Of a stretch of 64,000 nt of DNA, positions 25,060 to 32,693 are shown piece after piece. The stretch is from Streptomyces sp. AA1529 (GTDB lineage Bacteria > Actinomycetota > Actinomycetes > Streptomycetales > Streptomycetaceae). How positions within the stretch are numbered: the first letter of the stretch is position 1; each line of letters starts with the position of its first letter. A program made the translations under genes and the position numbers. The stretch lies in NCBI RefSeq assembly GCF_000280905.1, contig NZ_ALAP01000048.1:84615-148614 (forward strand), written 5' to 3'. Under the pieces are notes generated by a model. The model did no database searches and had not been told where the DNA came from. It was given only the letters and a program-made list of their open reading frames with translations.

Positions 25060-25617
25060 ATGGCAGCGCACCCGGACGCGAGCGGCAGCAGGCTGTCCTC
25101 CACCGCACCAGAGCAGCCCTGGGCCACCGCCGAACAGCCCTGCGGGTACGGGGCCGACAGCCCGGGCGAGGGCGAGGAGACTCCGGCGGGCACGGTGCTG
25201 ACCCGCGCCGAGCACGGCCGCAGCGTGGTGGAACTGCACGGGGAGATCGACCTGGCCGTGGTGCTGGCCACCACGCCCCGGCTCTACGCCCTCACCGCCG
25301 CCCCCGCCCCGCAGCTCGTCGCCGATCTGCGGCCGGTCACCTTCATCGACTGCAGCGGACTGGCCCTTCTCGTGGACATCCGCGCCCGGGCACTGGCGAG
25401 CGGCGGCGCCTTCACCCTGGTGTGCGCCGACCCGCGGGTGCTGCGGCTGCTGCGGATCACCGGACTGGAGGACATCCTGGTGCCCGTGCCGGCACCGCAG
25501 GCCCTGCCGGAGCAGCCGGACCGGGACACGGCGAACGCAGCGGACACGGACGGCGGCGGGACGGACGGCGCGGCCGGTCCGGGCGGAGCGGACGCGGCCG
25601 GCGGCCGGGAGAGCTGA
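25060..25617 (+). CDS. STAS-domain anti-sigma factor antagonist (BldG/RsbV-like)
   Basis: A 185-residue protein. The STAS domain is at about 43-150, with VVELHGEIDLAVV and FIDCSGLALLVDIRARA. Ser99 in DCSG is the expected phosphorylation site that switches binding to an anti-sigma kinase. Flanks are low-complexity and acidic. The ATG at 25060 has GAGGG upstream. No anti-sigma kinase or sigma gene adjoins, so its partner must be elsewhere. Confidence 0.85.
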   Translation: MAAHPDASGSRLSSTAPEQPWATAEQPCGYGADSPGEGEETPAGTVLTRAEHGRSVVELHGEIDLAVVLATTPRLYALTAAPAPQLVADLRPVTFIDCSGLALLVDIRARALASGGAFTLVCADPRVLRLLRITGLEDILVPVPAPQALPEQPDRDTANAADTDGGGTDGAAGPGGADAAGGRES

Positions 25618-25907
25618 CTCCCCCCGCACCTCACCCGATCGGAGTACCCGCGTGCCCCGCGGTGAGGGCCCGGCCGCAAGGCGCCCGCGCCGGCCGGGCG
25701 CCCGCGCCACAGACGCTCCGCGCGCCGACGAGCCGTCGCGGCGAGGTCCGTCGCGGCGAGACGGGTCGGCCCGGTCGGCCCGGACCGGGTCGCGGACTCC
25801 GCGTCGGCGGGGTGCCGCACCCTGCCGGCAGCCCGCGCCCTCGACGACGGTGCGCACAGCCGAGGGCGGCGCCACCGACGGTCGCGGCGCCGGCCCTCGG
25901 AGGCGGG
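25618..25907. other. Convergent intergenic region
   Basis: 290 bases between the stops of the STAS and DUF5324 genes. A hairpin (GGCGCCCG at 25680-25687 with its complement at 25695-25702) and short direct repeats (GTCGCGGCGAG twice near 25734-25760) are present. No gene with a family match is seen. Confidence 0.5.
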
Positions 25908-26651
25908 CTACTGCTTGTCGCGGCCCTCGGACTCCGCGTCGTCCTGCTTGGCCCGGACCTCCGGGTCCAGCTCGCTCCCGTCACTCCCGCTGCTCTCGGC
26001 GGGAGAGCCGTTCACGCTGGAGAGCGAGCCGCGGTCGCCGACCTCGGTCGCGGCCGGCGGCTCCACCAGCCAGTCCGGGTTCGCCTGCCGGTCCCACCAG
26101 CGCCAGGCGGCGTAGGCGCCGCCCGCCAGCAGCCCGATCAGACCGGCGCGCCGCACGAACCGGCCGGCGCGCGAGCGCCTGTGGCGGCGACGGGTGAGCT
26201 TCTCGATCTCCTCGGCCGTCACCTGGCCGCGCAGCGCGGCCACCGCGGCGGCCCCGCGCTGCGCCGCTTCCTCACGGGCCGGACCGGCGGCCGCGCGGGC
26301 CTCCGTCATCGCCGTCTCCAGGCGCGGACCCGCATAGGCGGCCGCCCGGCGGGCCGCCTCCCTGGTGTGCTCGGCCGCGCGGCCCGCGGTCCTGTCGACC
26401 TCGGGAGGGAGGGCGTCCAGAGCCTGTGCGACCCGGGGGCCGACGTAGTGTTCGTATCCTTCGCGGGCGGAGTGGCGAGCCTGCTCGGCGGCCTTGGAGA
26501 CCTTCGGCCCGAGCCGCGCACCCGCCTCATGGGCATAGCGCGCCGCGGTGTCCTTGGCTTGGCCCGCGTGGGGCTTCACCACTTCCGCGGCGTGGCGCAC
26601 GCTCTCCTTGGCCGTGCCGGTCGCAGCGCGCACGCTCTTCTTGGCGGTCAC
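25908..26651 (-). CDS. DUF5324 family membrane-associated protein
   Basis: A 247-residue protein typical of Streptomyces. The Ala/Arg/Glu-rich amphipathic helical part (1-165) resembles apolipoprotein/LEA-like repeats (SVRHAAEVVKPHAGQAKDTA). One membrane segment follows at about 175-192 (AGLIGLLAGGAYAAW), then the strongly conserved WDRQANPDWLVEPPAATEV and an acidic tail. The GTG start at 26651 is fixed by GAGGAGGA 4 bases upstream. Function unknown; likely envelope-associated. Confidence 0.85.
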   Translation of the reverse strand: MTAKKSVRAATGTAKESVRHAAEVVKPHAGQAKDTAARYAHEAGARLGPKVSKAAEQARHSAREGYEHYVGPRVAQALDALPPEVDRTAGRAAEHTREAARRAAAYAGPRLETAMTEARAAAGPAREEAAQRGAAAVAALRGQVTAEEIEKLTRRRHRRSRAGRFVRRAGLIGLLAGGAYAAWRWWDRQANPDWLVEPPAATEVGDRGSLSSVNGSPAESSGSDGSELDPEVRAKQDDAESEGRDKQ

Positions 26652-26854
26652 GGTTCCTCCTCCTCGGTGGCTCATGACTCACGTGGCAGTCTCTCCGACA
26701 ACGGAGGACAGGAAGTCGTTTTCCACCTGTTTCGAAGATCATGCCTGCCGGTGCTCCGCCCCGCTCTCCCGGTCGGGCATCCGGGTCAGCCACCGTTCCC
26801 CGGCGTCCGTGGGAGGATCGAGGCGAGACAATGCAGGCAGATGGAAGGTAGACC

Positions 26855-27382
26855 GTGGCCGAGCAACTCCACGCCACCCTGAAGACCAACCACGGCGACA
26901 TCCGCGTTCAGCTCTTCCCGAACCATGCGCCCAAGACGGTCAAGAACTTCGTCGAGCTCGCCGAGGGCTCCCGCGAATGGACGCACCCGGAGACGGGTGA
27001 GAAGACCACAGCGAAGCTGTACGACGGCACCGTCTTCCACCGTGTGATCAGCGGTTTCATGATCCAGGGCGGGGACCCGCTGGGCAACGGCACCGGCGGT
27101 CCCGGATACGAGTTCGGCGACGAGATCCACCCCGACCTCGCCTTCACCAAGCCGTACCTGCTGGCCATGGCCAACGCGGGCCCGGGCACCAACGGCTCGC
27201 AGTTCTTCGTCACCGTCGGTGCGACGACCTGGCTGACGGGCAAGCACACCATCTTCGGCGAGGTCGCGGACCAGGCCGGACGGGAGGTCGTGGACAAGAT
27301 CAGCGGTACGCAGACCAACCCCCGCACCGACCGTCCGCTCAAGGACGTCGTGCTGGAGTCCGTCGTCATCGAGCGGCAGTAG
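26855..27382 (+). CDS. Peptidyl-prolyl cis-trans isomerase, cyclophilin type
   Basis: A 175-residue cytosolic cyclophilin without a signal peptide. Core motifs are YDGTVFHRVISGFMIQGGDP, LAMANAGPGTNGSQFFVT and KHTIFGEV. It catalyses proline isomerisation in protein folding. The GTG start at 26855 is preceded by GGAAGGTAG. It lies upstream of the rhomboid gene, the conserved Streptomyces order. Confidence 0.95.
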   Translation: MAEQLHATLKTNHGDIRVQLFPNHAPKTVKNFVELAEGSREWTHPETGEKTTAKLYDGTVFHRVISGFMIQGGDPLGNGTGGPGYEFGDEIHPDLAFTKPYLLAMANAGPGTNGSQFFVTVGATTWLTGKHTIFGEVADQAGREVVDKISGTQTNPRTDRPLKDVVLESVVIERQ

Positions 27383-27529
27383 CTCGCGGCAGGCGGCAGC
27401 GGCCGGCAGTCGGCACCGACGGCTCCGTCGGGGGCCGGCGGCGCGAGCGGCTGCGGGAACCACACGCCCCACCCGTCCGTATGTCAGGGCGGGTGGGGCT
27501 GGTGCGTACGGGACACTGGAGGGGTGAGC

Positions 27530-28423
27530 GTGGAGCAGGAAGGACAACCCGGGGGCGGGGCCGCACAGCCGGCGCCCAAGTACTGCTACCGGCATCCCGA
27601 CCGGGAGACGGGCATCTCGTGCACGCGGTGCGAGCGGCCCATCTGCCCGGAATGCATGGTGGCCGCCTCCGTCGGATTCCAGTGCCCCGAGTGCGTACGG
27701 TCGGGCTCCGGGACCGGACACCGGGCGGGCGCCGATCGGCCCAGGACAGTGGCGGGTGGGCGCGTCACGGGCGATCCGCGGCTGGTCACCAAGGTGCTGC
27801 TGGGCATCAACGTGGCCGTCTTCATCGCCGTGCTCGCGGGCGGCGACCGGCTGCTGGACGAGCTGCTGCTGTTCGGGCGGGCGGTCACCGAGCCGTACGG
27901 CCCGGTGGAGGGTGTCGCGGAGGGGCAGTGGTATCGGCTGCTGACCTCGATGTTCCTGCACCAGGAGATCTGGCACATCGCGATGAACATGCTCGGCCTG
28001 TGGTTCCTGGGCCCGCCGCTGGAGGCGGCGCTGGGCCGGTTGCGCTTCGCGGGGCTGTATCTGCTCTCCGGGCTGGGCGGCGGCGCGCTCACCTTCCTGC
28101 TGGCCGTGCCGCAGCAGGCGTCGCTGGGTGCCTCCGGCGCGATCTTCGGCCTGTTCGGCGCGATGGCCGTGCTGATGCGGCGGATGCGCTACGACATGCG
28201 GCCGATCCTGATCCTGCTGGCCATCAACCTGGTCTTCACCTTCACGTGGAAGAACATCGCCTGGGAGGCGCACGTCGGCGGCCTGGTCACGGGTGTGCTG
28301 CTGGCCTACGCGATGGTGCACGCGCCGCGCGCACGGCGGACCCTGGTGCAGGTCGGCGCCTTCGTACTGCTGCTGGCGGTGGTCGTGGTGCTGCTGGTGG
28401 TACGGACACTCCAGCTGACCTGA
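27530..28423 (+). CDS. Rhomboid-family intramembrane serine protease with N-terminal zinc ribbon
   Basis: A 297-residue protein. The N-terminal B-box-like zinc module has cysteines and histidine between residues 19 and 55 (CYRHP, CTRC, CPEC, CPEC). Six membrane helices follow, with HIAMNMLGLWFLG, the catalytic serine in GASGAIFG and the catalytic histidine in EAHVGG. GGAGG at 27518-27522 favours the GTG at 27530 (7-base spacing) over the GTG at 27524 (1 base). The stop codon lies inside a TGACC repeat. Confidence 0.9.
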   Translation: MEQEGQPGGGAAQPAPKYCYRHPDRETGISCTRCERPICPECMVAASVGFQCPECVRSGSGTGHRAGADRPRTVAGGRVTGDPRLVTKVLLGINVAVFIAVLAGGDRLLDELLLFGRAVTEPYGPVEGVAEGQWYRLLTSMFLHQEIWHIAMNMLGLWFLGPPLEAALGRLRFAGLYLLSGLGGGALTFLLAVPQQASLGASGAIFGLFGAMAVLMRRMRYDMRPILILLAINLVFTFTWKNIAWEAHVGGLVTGVLLAYAMVHAPRARRTLVQVGAFVLLLAVVVVLLVVRTLQLT

Positions 28424-28460
28424 CCTGACCTGACCTGACCTGACCTGACCTGACCTGACC
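28416..28460. repeat. TGACC x9 pentanucleotide repeat containing the rhomboid stop codon
   Basis: Nine perfect tandem TGACC units. The first encodes part of the last Leu-Thr codons; the TGA of the second (28421-28423) is the stop. Because 5 is not a multiple of 3, the array carries TGA in all three frames. Confidence 0.97.
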
Positions 28461-28461
28461 C

Positions 28462-28640
28462 TGAAACGGGTCGGGCGGGGCGGGCGCTCTCTCCGTGCGG
28501 GTGCCGTGGGCGCCGCTCCCGACTGTGAGATAGGTCACTCCCGTGCGGTCATCCGTGGACCGTCCGGCCCGGAAAGCGCGGACGGCGGAGGCGGCGGGGT
28601 CGTCGGCGAGGTCCGAGACAGCCCGCCGGCCGGCCCCGGA
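28462..28640. other. Gene-free stretch after the rhomboid gene
   Basis: About 180 bases with no recognisable gene. CTGTGAGATAGGTCACT near 28522-28538 is a less G+C-rich patch that might hold a promoter, but no downstream + strand gene is evident before DUF881. Confidence 0.4.
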
Positions 28641-28644
28641 CTCC

Positions 28645-28902
28645 GGTGGACAACCGGGGGCCGGGACCTTCGTACGGTGCTCGAAAGCGGGCTCGACCCC
28701 AGGTTGTCCACAACGGGTGCGGAATCTTGTGCACGGTGTGGTCCACCCGAGGGCGTCTTCGCTCAGGTGTGCGCATCCCTTGCTATTGCAGGGCCGACCT
28801 GGGCTCTTCCTGCCGCCCGCGCAGTCACATCGGCGTCAACACCCAGAAAGTTATCCACAGATCTTGTGAGTTATCCAAGGCTGTGGATCAGCTTGTGGAT
28901 AA
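28645..28902. promoter_or_regulatory. Secondary DnaA-box cluster beside crgA
   Basis: Seven sites. Perfect TTGTCCACA at 28704-28712. Perfect TTATCCACA at 28851-28859 (+) and 28894-28902 (-), facing each other. GGTGGACAA (28645-28653, -). Weaker TGGTCCACC 28739-28747, TTATCCAAG 28871-28879 and TGTGGATCA 28882-28890 (-). The last 60 bases are the most A+T-rich of the region. The rightmost box lies 3 bases from the crgA stop. In S. coelicolor, high-affinity DnaA clusters flanking oriC titrate DnaA; this may be such a site. Confidence 0.85.
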
Positions 28903-28905
28903 CTC

Positions 28906-29166
28906 TTATTTCCACTGGGTGGAGACGACGAAGCCGGTCGCGATGAAGCCGAAGCCGACCACGATGTTCCAGTTGCCCAGCGACTCGACCGGAAGCGAGT
29001 TGTTGGTGACGTAGAACACCACGATCCAGGCGAGGCCGATGCCGAACAGCGCCAGCATCAGCGGCGCCACCCAGCGGCGTCCGCCACCACGCAGGTCGAT
29101 GCTGGTGGCCTTCTTCTCCGGCGGGGGCGTGAAGTCCGCTTTCTTTCGGATACGTGACTTCGGCAC
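28906..29166 (-). CDS. crgA: Cell division protein CrgA
   Basis: An 86-residue protein with basic N-terminus MPKSRIRKKADFTPPP, two membrane helices (about 32-52 and 65-83) and conserved end VVSTQWK. CrgA coordinates growth and septation in sporulating aerial hyphae and interacts with division proteins. The GTG start at 29166 has AGGAGA upstream; an in-frame upstream extension to 29211 has no family content. The stop is TAA, unusual here, and touches the DnaA-box cluster. Confidence 0.95.
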   Translation of the reverse strand: MPKSRIRKKADFTPPPEKKATSIDLRGGGRRWVAPLMLALFGIGLAWIVVFYVTNNSLPVESLGNWNIVVGFGFIATGFVVSTQWK

Positions 29167-29268
29167 GAGAGACTCTCCTGTCGATGCTCTGCTGACCGCC
29201 GTACGGCCCATAGGGACGGTGGTCCGTTAGCGTAGTGCTTTCCCAGGGCGGAGGGAGACAAGGGTACG

Positions 29269-30006
29269 GTGACCAGATCGTTGATCCGGCCTGCACGGCT
29301 GGCTGCCATAGGTGTCTTCGCCCTCGCGGGCCTCATCTTCTGGCTCAGCTTCAACACAGCGCAAGGGACGAACATCCGCAGCGACAGTTCGATGCTGCGG
29401 CTCTCCGACCTCATCCAGGAGCGCAGCAGGCAAAATGCGGAGCTGGACCGCCAGGCGGCCGGGCTCCGCCGCCAGGTCGACAAGCTGGCCCGCCGCGACG
29501 ACGGCAGCACCCGCGACCAGGACCGCAGGCTCGACGACCTGGAGCAGCGCGCGGGGCTCAAGAAGCTGTCCGGCCAGGGGCTGACCGTCACCCTGGACGA
29601 CGCCCCCAGCAATGCCACGGCCAAAGTGCCCGGCCTCCCCGACCCCGAGCCCAACGACCTGGTCATCCACCAGCAGGACCTGCAGGCGGTCGTCAACGCC
29701 CTGTGGCAGGGCGGCGCCAAGGGCATCAAGGTGATGGACCAGCGGCTCATCTCCACCAGCGCCGTACGCTGCGTCGGCAACACCCTCATTCTCCAGGGCC
29801 GCGTCTACTCCCCGCCCTACGAGGTCAGCGCCGTCGGGGACCGGGAGAAGCTGCGCACCGCGCTCGACGAGGCTCCCGCGATCCGCAACTACCTCGAGTA
29901 CGTGGACGCCTACGGACTCGGCTGGAAAGTCGACGAGCACAAGGCGATGACTCTTCCCGGCTACTCCGGCACGGTGGATCTCCAGCAGGCCGAGCCCGTG
30001 CGGTGA
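29269..30006 (+). CDS. DUF881 family membrane protein
   Basis: A 245-residue protein with one N-terminal membrane helix (about 10-27), a coiled coil (about 40-95) and the DUF881 domain (GLTVTLDDAP, NDLVIHQQDLQAVVNALWQGGAKGIKVMDQRLISTSAVRCVGNTL). The family neighbours division and sortase genes in actinobacteria and firmicutes (YlxW-like). Divergent from crgA. GTG start at 29269. Confidence 0.9.
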   Translation: MTRSLIRPARLAAIGVFALAGLIFWLSFNTAQGTNIRSDSSMLRLSDLIQERSRQNAELDRQAAGLRRQVDKLARRDDGSTRDQDRRLDDLEQRAGLKKLSGQGLTVTLDDAPSNATAKVPGLPDPEPNDLVIHQQDLQAVVNALWQGGAKGIKVMDQRLISTSAVRCVGNTLILQGRVYSPPYEVSAVGDREKLRTALDEAPAIRNYLEYVDAYGLGWKVDEHKAMTLPGYSGTVDLQQAEPVR

Positions 30007-30049
30007 GCGTGCCCGCACCGGGCCCGTCCGGGGCGAGCCCGCCCCCGCG

Positions 30050-30112
30050 GAACGGGTCCACACGGAACAGGTCCACGCGGAAGGTCCACGCCGAACAGGT
30101 CCGCGGCACAGC
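30050..30112. repeat. Imperfect GGAACAGGTCCAC-type tandem repeat
   Basis: Four imperfect copies of a roughly 14-16 base unit (GAACGGGTCCACAC, GGAACAGGTCCACGC, GGAAGGTCCACGCC, GAACAGGTCCGCGG) lie between the DUF881 stop and the sortase remnant. Confidence 0.7.
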
Positions 30113-30139
30113 CGTCCGCGGCGACGACGATCCCCCGCC

Positions 30140-30292
30140 CCCTTCGACCGCCCCGGCCGCCGTCTCACCCTCACCACCTGCGATCCGGAGCGGGGCAGCA
30201 GCCACCGGCTGATCGCCCGGCCGCGGCTGGACGCCACCGGCCGGCCGGCGCGGGGAAGCCGGCCGTGCTCGCGCGCTGAGGCCGTACCCTGA
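30140..30292 (+). pseudogene. Remnant of a class E-type sortase (C-terminal end only)
   Basis: One frame reads PGRRLTLTTCDPERGSSHRL and then IARPRLDATGRPARG before a TGA at 30290-30292. LTLTTC carries the catalytic Cys of sortases and the following HRLI places the catalytic Arg at the right distance, as in the two intact sortases downstream (ITLTTC..KYRLIVW). No catalytic His region or start exists in the 130 bases upstream, where short repeats sit. I read this as the 3' end of a third sortase whose 5' part was deleted. Confidence 0.5.
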
Positions 30293-30365
30293 CGCCGTAC
30301 TCTTGGGTGGGCCGAACGGCATGCGTGCCCGACGGGCGCGGGAGGAGAGAGGACGGCATCGCGGG

Positions 30366-30575
30366 ATGTACGGCTGGATCTGGCGGCATCTGCCGGGCAA
30401 CGTGTATGTACGCGCACTGATTTCGGCGGTGTTGGTGACCGGGGCCGTCTTTCTGCTGTTCCAGTACGTCTTCCCGTGGGCGGAGCCGCTGCTGCCCTTC
30501 AACGACGTGACCGTGGACGGTGCGGCCGGCCGGGCCGCCGGGATCGCGGGCGCGGTCGCGGGAGGCACGCCGTGA
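30366..30575 (+). CDS. Small membrane protein upstream of pabA
   Basis: A 69-residue protein MYGWIWRHLPGNVYVRALIS followed by a membrane helix (about 18-36) and YVFPWAEPLLPFNDVTVDG. I recognise it as a conserved small open frame between a sortase-region gene and pabA in Streptomyces, with no known role. ATG start at 30366. Its stop overlaps the pabA GTG (GTGA), so it is coupled to pabA. Confidence 0.75.
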   Translation: MYGWIWRHLPGNVYVRALISAVLVTGAVFLLFQYVFPWAEPLLPFNDVTVDGAAGRAAGIAGAVAGGTP

Positions 30576-31267
30576 GCGCCCGGATCCTGGTCGTGGACAA
30601 CTACGACAGCTTCGTCTTCAACCTCGTCCAGTACCTCTACCAGCTCGGCGCCACCTGCGAGGTGGTCCGCAACGACGAGGTCGAGCCGGAGCACGCCGAG
30701 GCGGGCTTCGACGGCGTACTCCTCTCCCCCGGACCGGGCGCACCCGAGGAGGCCGGGGTCTGCATCGGCATGGTGCGGCACTGCGCGGCCCGCGGGATCC
30801 CCGTCTTCGGGGTCTGCCTGGGCATGCAGTCGATGGCGGTCGCCTACGGCGGTGTCGTCGGCCGGGCCCCCGAGCTGCTGCACGGGAAGACCTCCGTCGT
30901 CTCGCACGAGGGCGCGGGCGTGTTCGCCGGACTGCCCTCGCCCTTCACCGCGACCCGCTACCACTCGCTGGCCGTCCGGGGCGCGCTCCCGGACGCGCTG
31001 GAGCTCACGGCCTGGACGGCGCCGGGCGGCGCGGATGCCGCCCCCGCCCGGGAGGGCGGCGCCGACGGAGCCGGTCTGGTGATGGGGCTGCGCCACCGGG
31101 AGCTGCCCGTCGAGGGCGTCCAGTTCCACCCCGAGTCGGTCCTCACCGAAGGCGGCCACCGGATGCTGGCCAACTGGCTGGTGCGCTGCGGGGACACCGG
31201 CGCCGTGGAGCGCTCCGCGGGGCTGGAGGTGCCGCGCGGCGCCGGTCTGGGGACGGTCACCGGGTGA
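30572..31267 (+). CDS. pabA: Glutamine amidotransferase subunit of aminodeoxychorismate/anthranilate synthase
   Basis: A 231-residue class I amidotransferase that hydrolyses glutamine to feed ammonia to a PabB or TrpE-type partner in folate or tryptophan synthesis. It has the conserved start ILVVDNYDSFVFNLVQYL, SPGPGAPE, nucleophile Cys82 in GVCLGMQS, and His186/Glu188 in FHPES. A short Ala/Gly insertion lies at about 150-167. The GTG at 30572 overlaps the upstream stop, with GGGAGG before it. No pabB adjoins, so either partner is possible. Confidence 0.93.
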   Translation: MSARILVVDNYDSFVFNLVQYLYQLGATCEVVRNDEVEPEHAEAGFDGVLLSPGPGAPEEAGVCIGMVRHCAARGIPVFGVCLGMQSMAVAYGGVVGRAPELLHGKTSVVSHEGAGVFAGLPSPFTATRYHSLAVRGALPDALELTAWTAPGGADAAPAREGGADGAGLVMGLRHRELPVEGVQFHPESVLTEGGHRMLANWLVRCGDTGAVERSAGLEVPRGAGLGTVTG

Positions 31268-32634
31268 CGCCGGGCCATCGCGGTGGCGAGGAGGCGGACA
31301 GCCACCGGTACGGGTCCGGGAACGACCCCGAGTACGACCGCTACCGCGCGGCTGTCGACGCCCTCGCGGACCCGCTCAACGACCCGCTCCCGGGCCAGCG
31401 TCCGCCGGAGCCGGAGCCGTCCGGCTCGCAGCCGGAGCGTCACCCGCACGCGCGGCCGGAGCCGCCGCCGTCGGGGTCCTCGCCGTCGTCCGGGACCCCG
31501 GGGCCGTCCGGGCCGCGGGCACGCCACGGGGCGGCACAGCAGCCGCCGGGGCCGCAGACGGCGGCTGGAAGCCCGTACGCGGCCGACGCGGGCCAGGAGG
31601 CCGCCTGGTACGCGGCAGCACCGTACGAGCCGTACACGGGGCCCGCACAGCCGCAGCGGCCGCAGCCCCCGCAGCGGCCGCAGCCGTCCGGGGGGCAGCG
31701 GCCGCCGGGGCAGCAGGCGCCGGCGACCGAGCCCGAGCCGCGGTTCGTCCGGGGGCCCGCACCGAATGCGGGGCCGGAGAGCGGCCGGTACGACGGCGGA
31801 GGGCAGCAGGAACGGGACGACCGCAGCACGGTGGGGCTGCGGCGGCCGCGCGCCGAGGAGTTCCCTCCCCGGTCGCGCACGGAACGCCCGCCCGGGCCGA
31901 CCCGGTTGGAGGCCCGCAGGGCCGCCCGCGCGCTGCGGCCGGGCCCCGGCATCATCGCCAGCCGGGCCATCGGCGAGGTGTTCATCACCTGCGGTGTGCT
32001 GATGCTGCTGTTCGTCGCCTACCAGCTGTGGTGGACCAACGTCCGTGCCGACCAGCAGGCGAACGGTGCCACCGACAAGCTCCAGCAGCAGTGGGACGAC
32101 CGCGATCCCGAGAACGGTGTCGACCCCGAACGCAAAGCCGGTGCCTTCAAGCCCGGCGAGGGCTTCGCGATCATCCATATCCCGAAGCTCGACATCACCC
32201 GGCCCGTCGCCCAGGGCGTCTCCAAGGAGAAGGTGCTGGACAAGGGCATGGTCGGGCACTACGACAAGAAGCCCCTCAAGACCGCCATGCCCTGGGACGA
32301 GAAGGGCAACTTCGCCCTCGCGGGGCACCGCAACACCCACGGTGAACCGTTCCGCTACATCAACAAGTTGCAGGCGGGCGACGAGGTCGTGGTCGAGACC
32401 CGGTCGAAGTACTACACGTACAAGGTGACGCGGCAGCTGCCGTCCACCTCGCCGTCCGATACGGGAGTGATCGACCCGGTTCCGCCCAAGTCCGGTTTCT
32501 CGGAGGCCGGTCGCTACATCACGCTCACCACCTGCACACCGGAATTCACATCCAAGTACCGTCTGATCGTCTGGGGCAAAATGGTGGACGAACGTCCGCG
32601 CAGCAAGGGCAAGCCGGACGCGCTCGTCGACTGA
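31264..32634 (+). CDS. Class E sortase (first of two)
   Basis: A 456-residue transpeptidase that anchors secreted proteins to the cell wall. A long Pro/Gln/Arg-rich cytoplasmic N-terminus (1-225) precedes a membrane helix (about 239-257, ending YQLWWTN). The sortase domain follows with His355 (ALAGHRN), Cys424 (ITLTTC) and Arg433. The GTG start overlaps the pabA stop. Class E sortases of Streptomyces process chaplins and LAXTG proteins. Confidence 0.93.
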   Translation: MTPGHRGGEEADSHRYGSGNDPEYDRYRAAVDALADPLNDPLPGQRPPEPEPSGSQPERHPHARPEPPPSGSSPSSGTPGPSGPRARHGAAQQPPGPQTAAGSPYAADAGQEAAWYAAAPYEPYTGPAQPQRPQPPQRPQPSGGQRPPGQQAPATEPEPRFVRGPAPNAGPESGRYDGGGQQERDDRSTVGLRRPRAEEFPPRSRTERPPGPTRLEARRAARALRPGPGIIASRAIGEVFITCGVLMLLFVAYQLWWTNVRADQQANGATDKLQQQWDDRDPENGVDPERKAGAFKPGEGFAIIHIPKLDITRPVAQGVSKEKVLDKGMVGHYDKKPLKTAMPWDEKGNFALAGHRNTHGEPFRYINKLQAGDEVVVETRSKYYTYKVTRQLPSTSPSDTGVIDPVPPKSGFSEAGRYITLTTCTPEFTSKYRLIVWGKMVDERPRSKGKPDALVD

Positions 32635-32693
32635 CACCCGGCGGGCGGAGCCCGGTGTGGCGACCAGCGAGACGGCGGCGGAGGCGGCAGCAG

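Noticed and set aside
25630..25880. Small genes in the STAS-DUF5324 gap
   Set aside because: Frames are open on both strands but Arg/Pro-rich, without ribosome sites or recognisable content.
28416..28460. Sequencing or assembly artefact in the TGACC run
   Set aside because: Cannot be excluded by reading, but flanks are coherent and similar stop-linked repeats occur elsewhere in the window, so I treat it as real.
30303..30365. Longer start for the small membrane protein (GTG at 30303)
   Set aside because: The extra 21 residues are Arg-rich, with no hydrophobic or conserved feature. MYGWIWRHLPG is the natural N-terminus.
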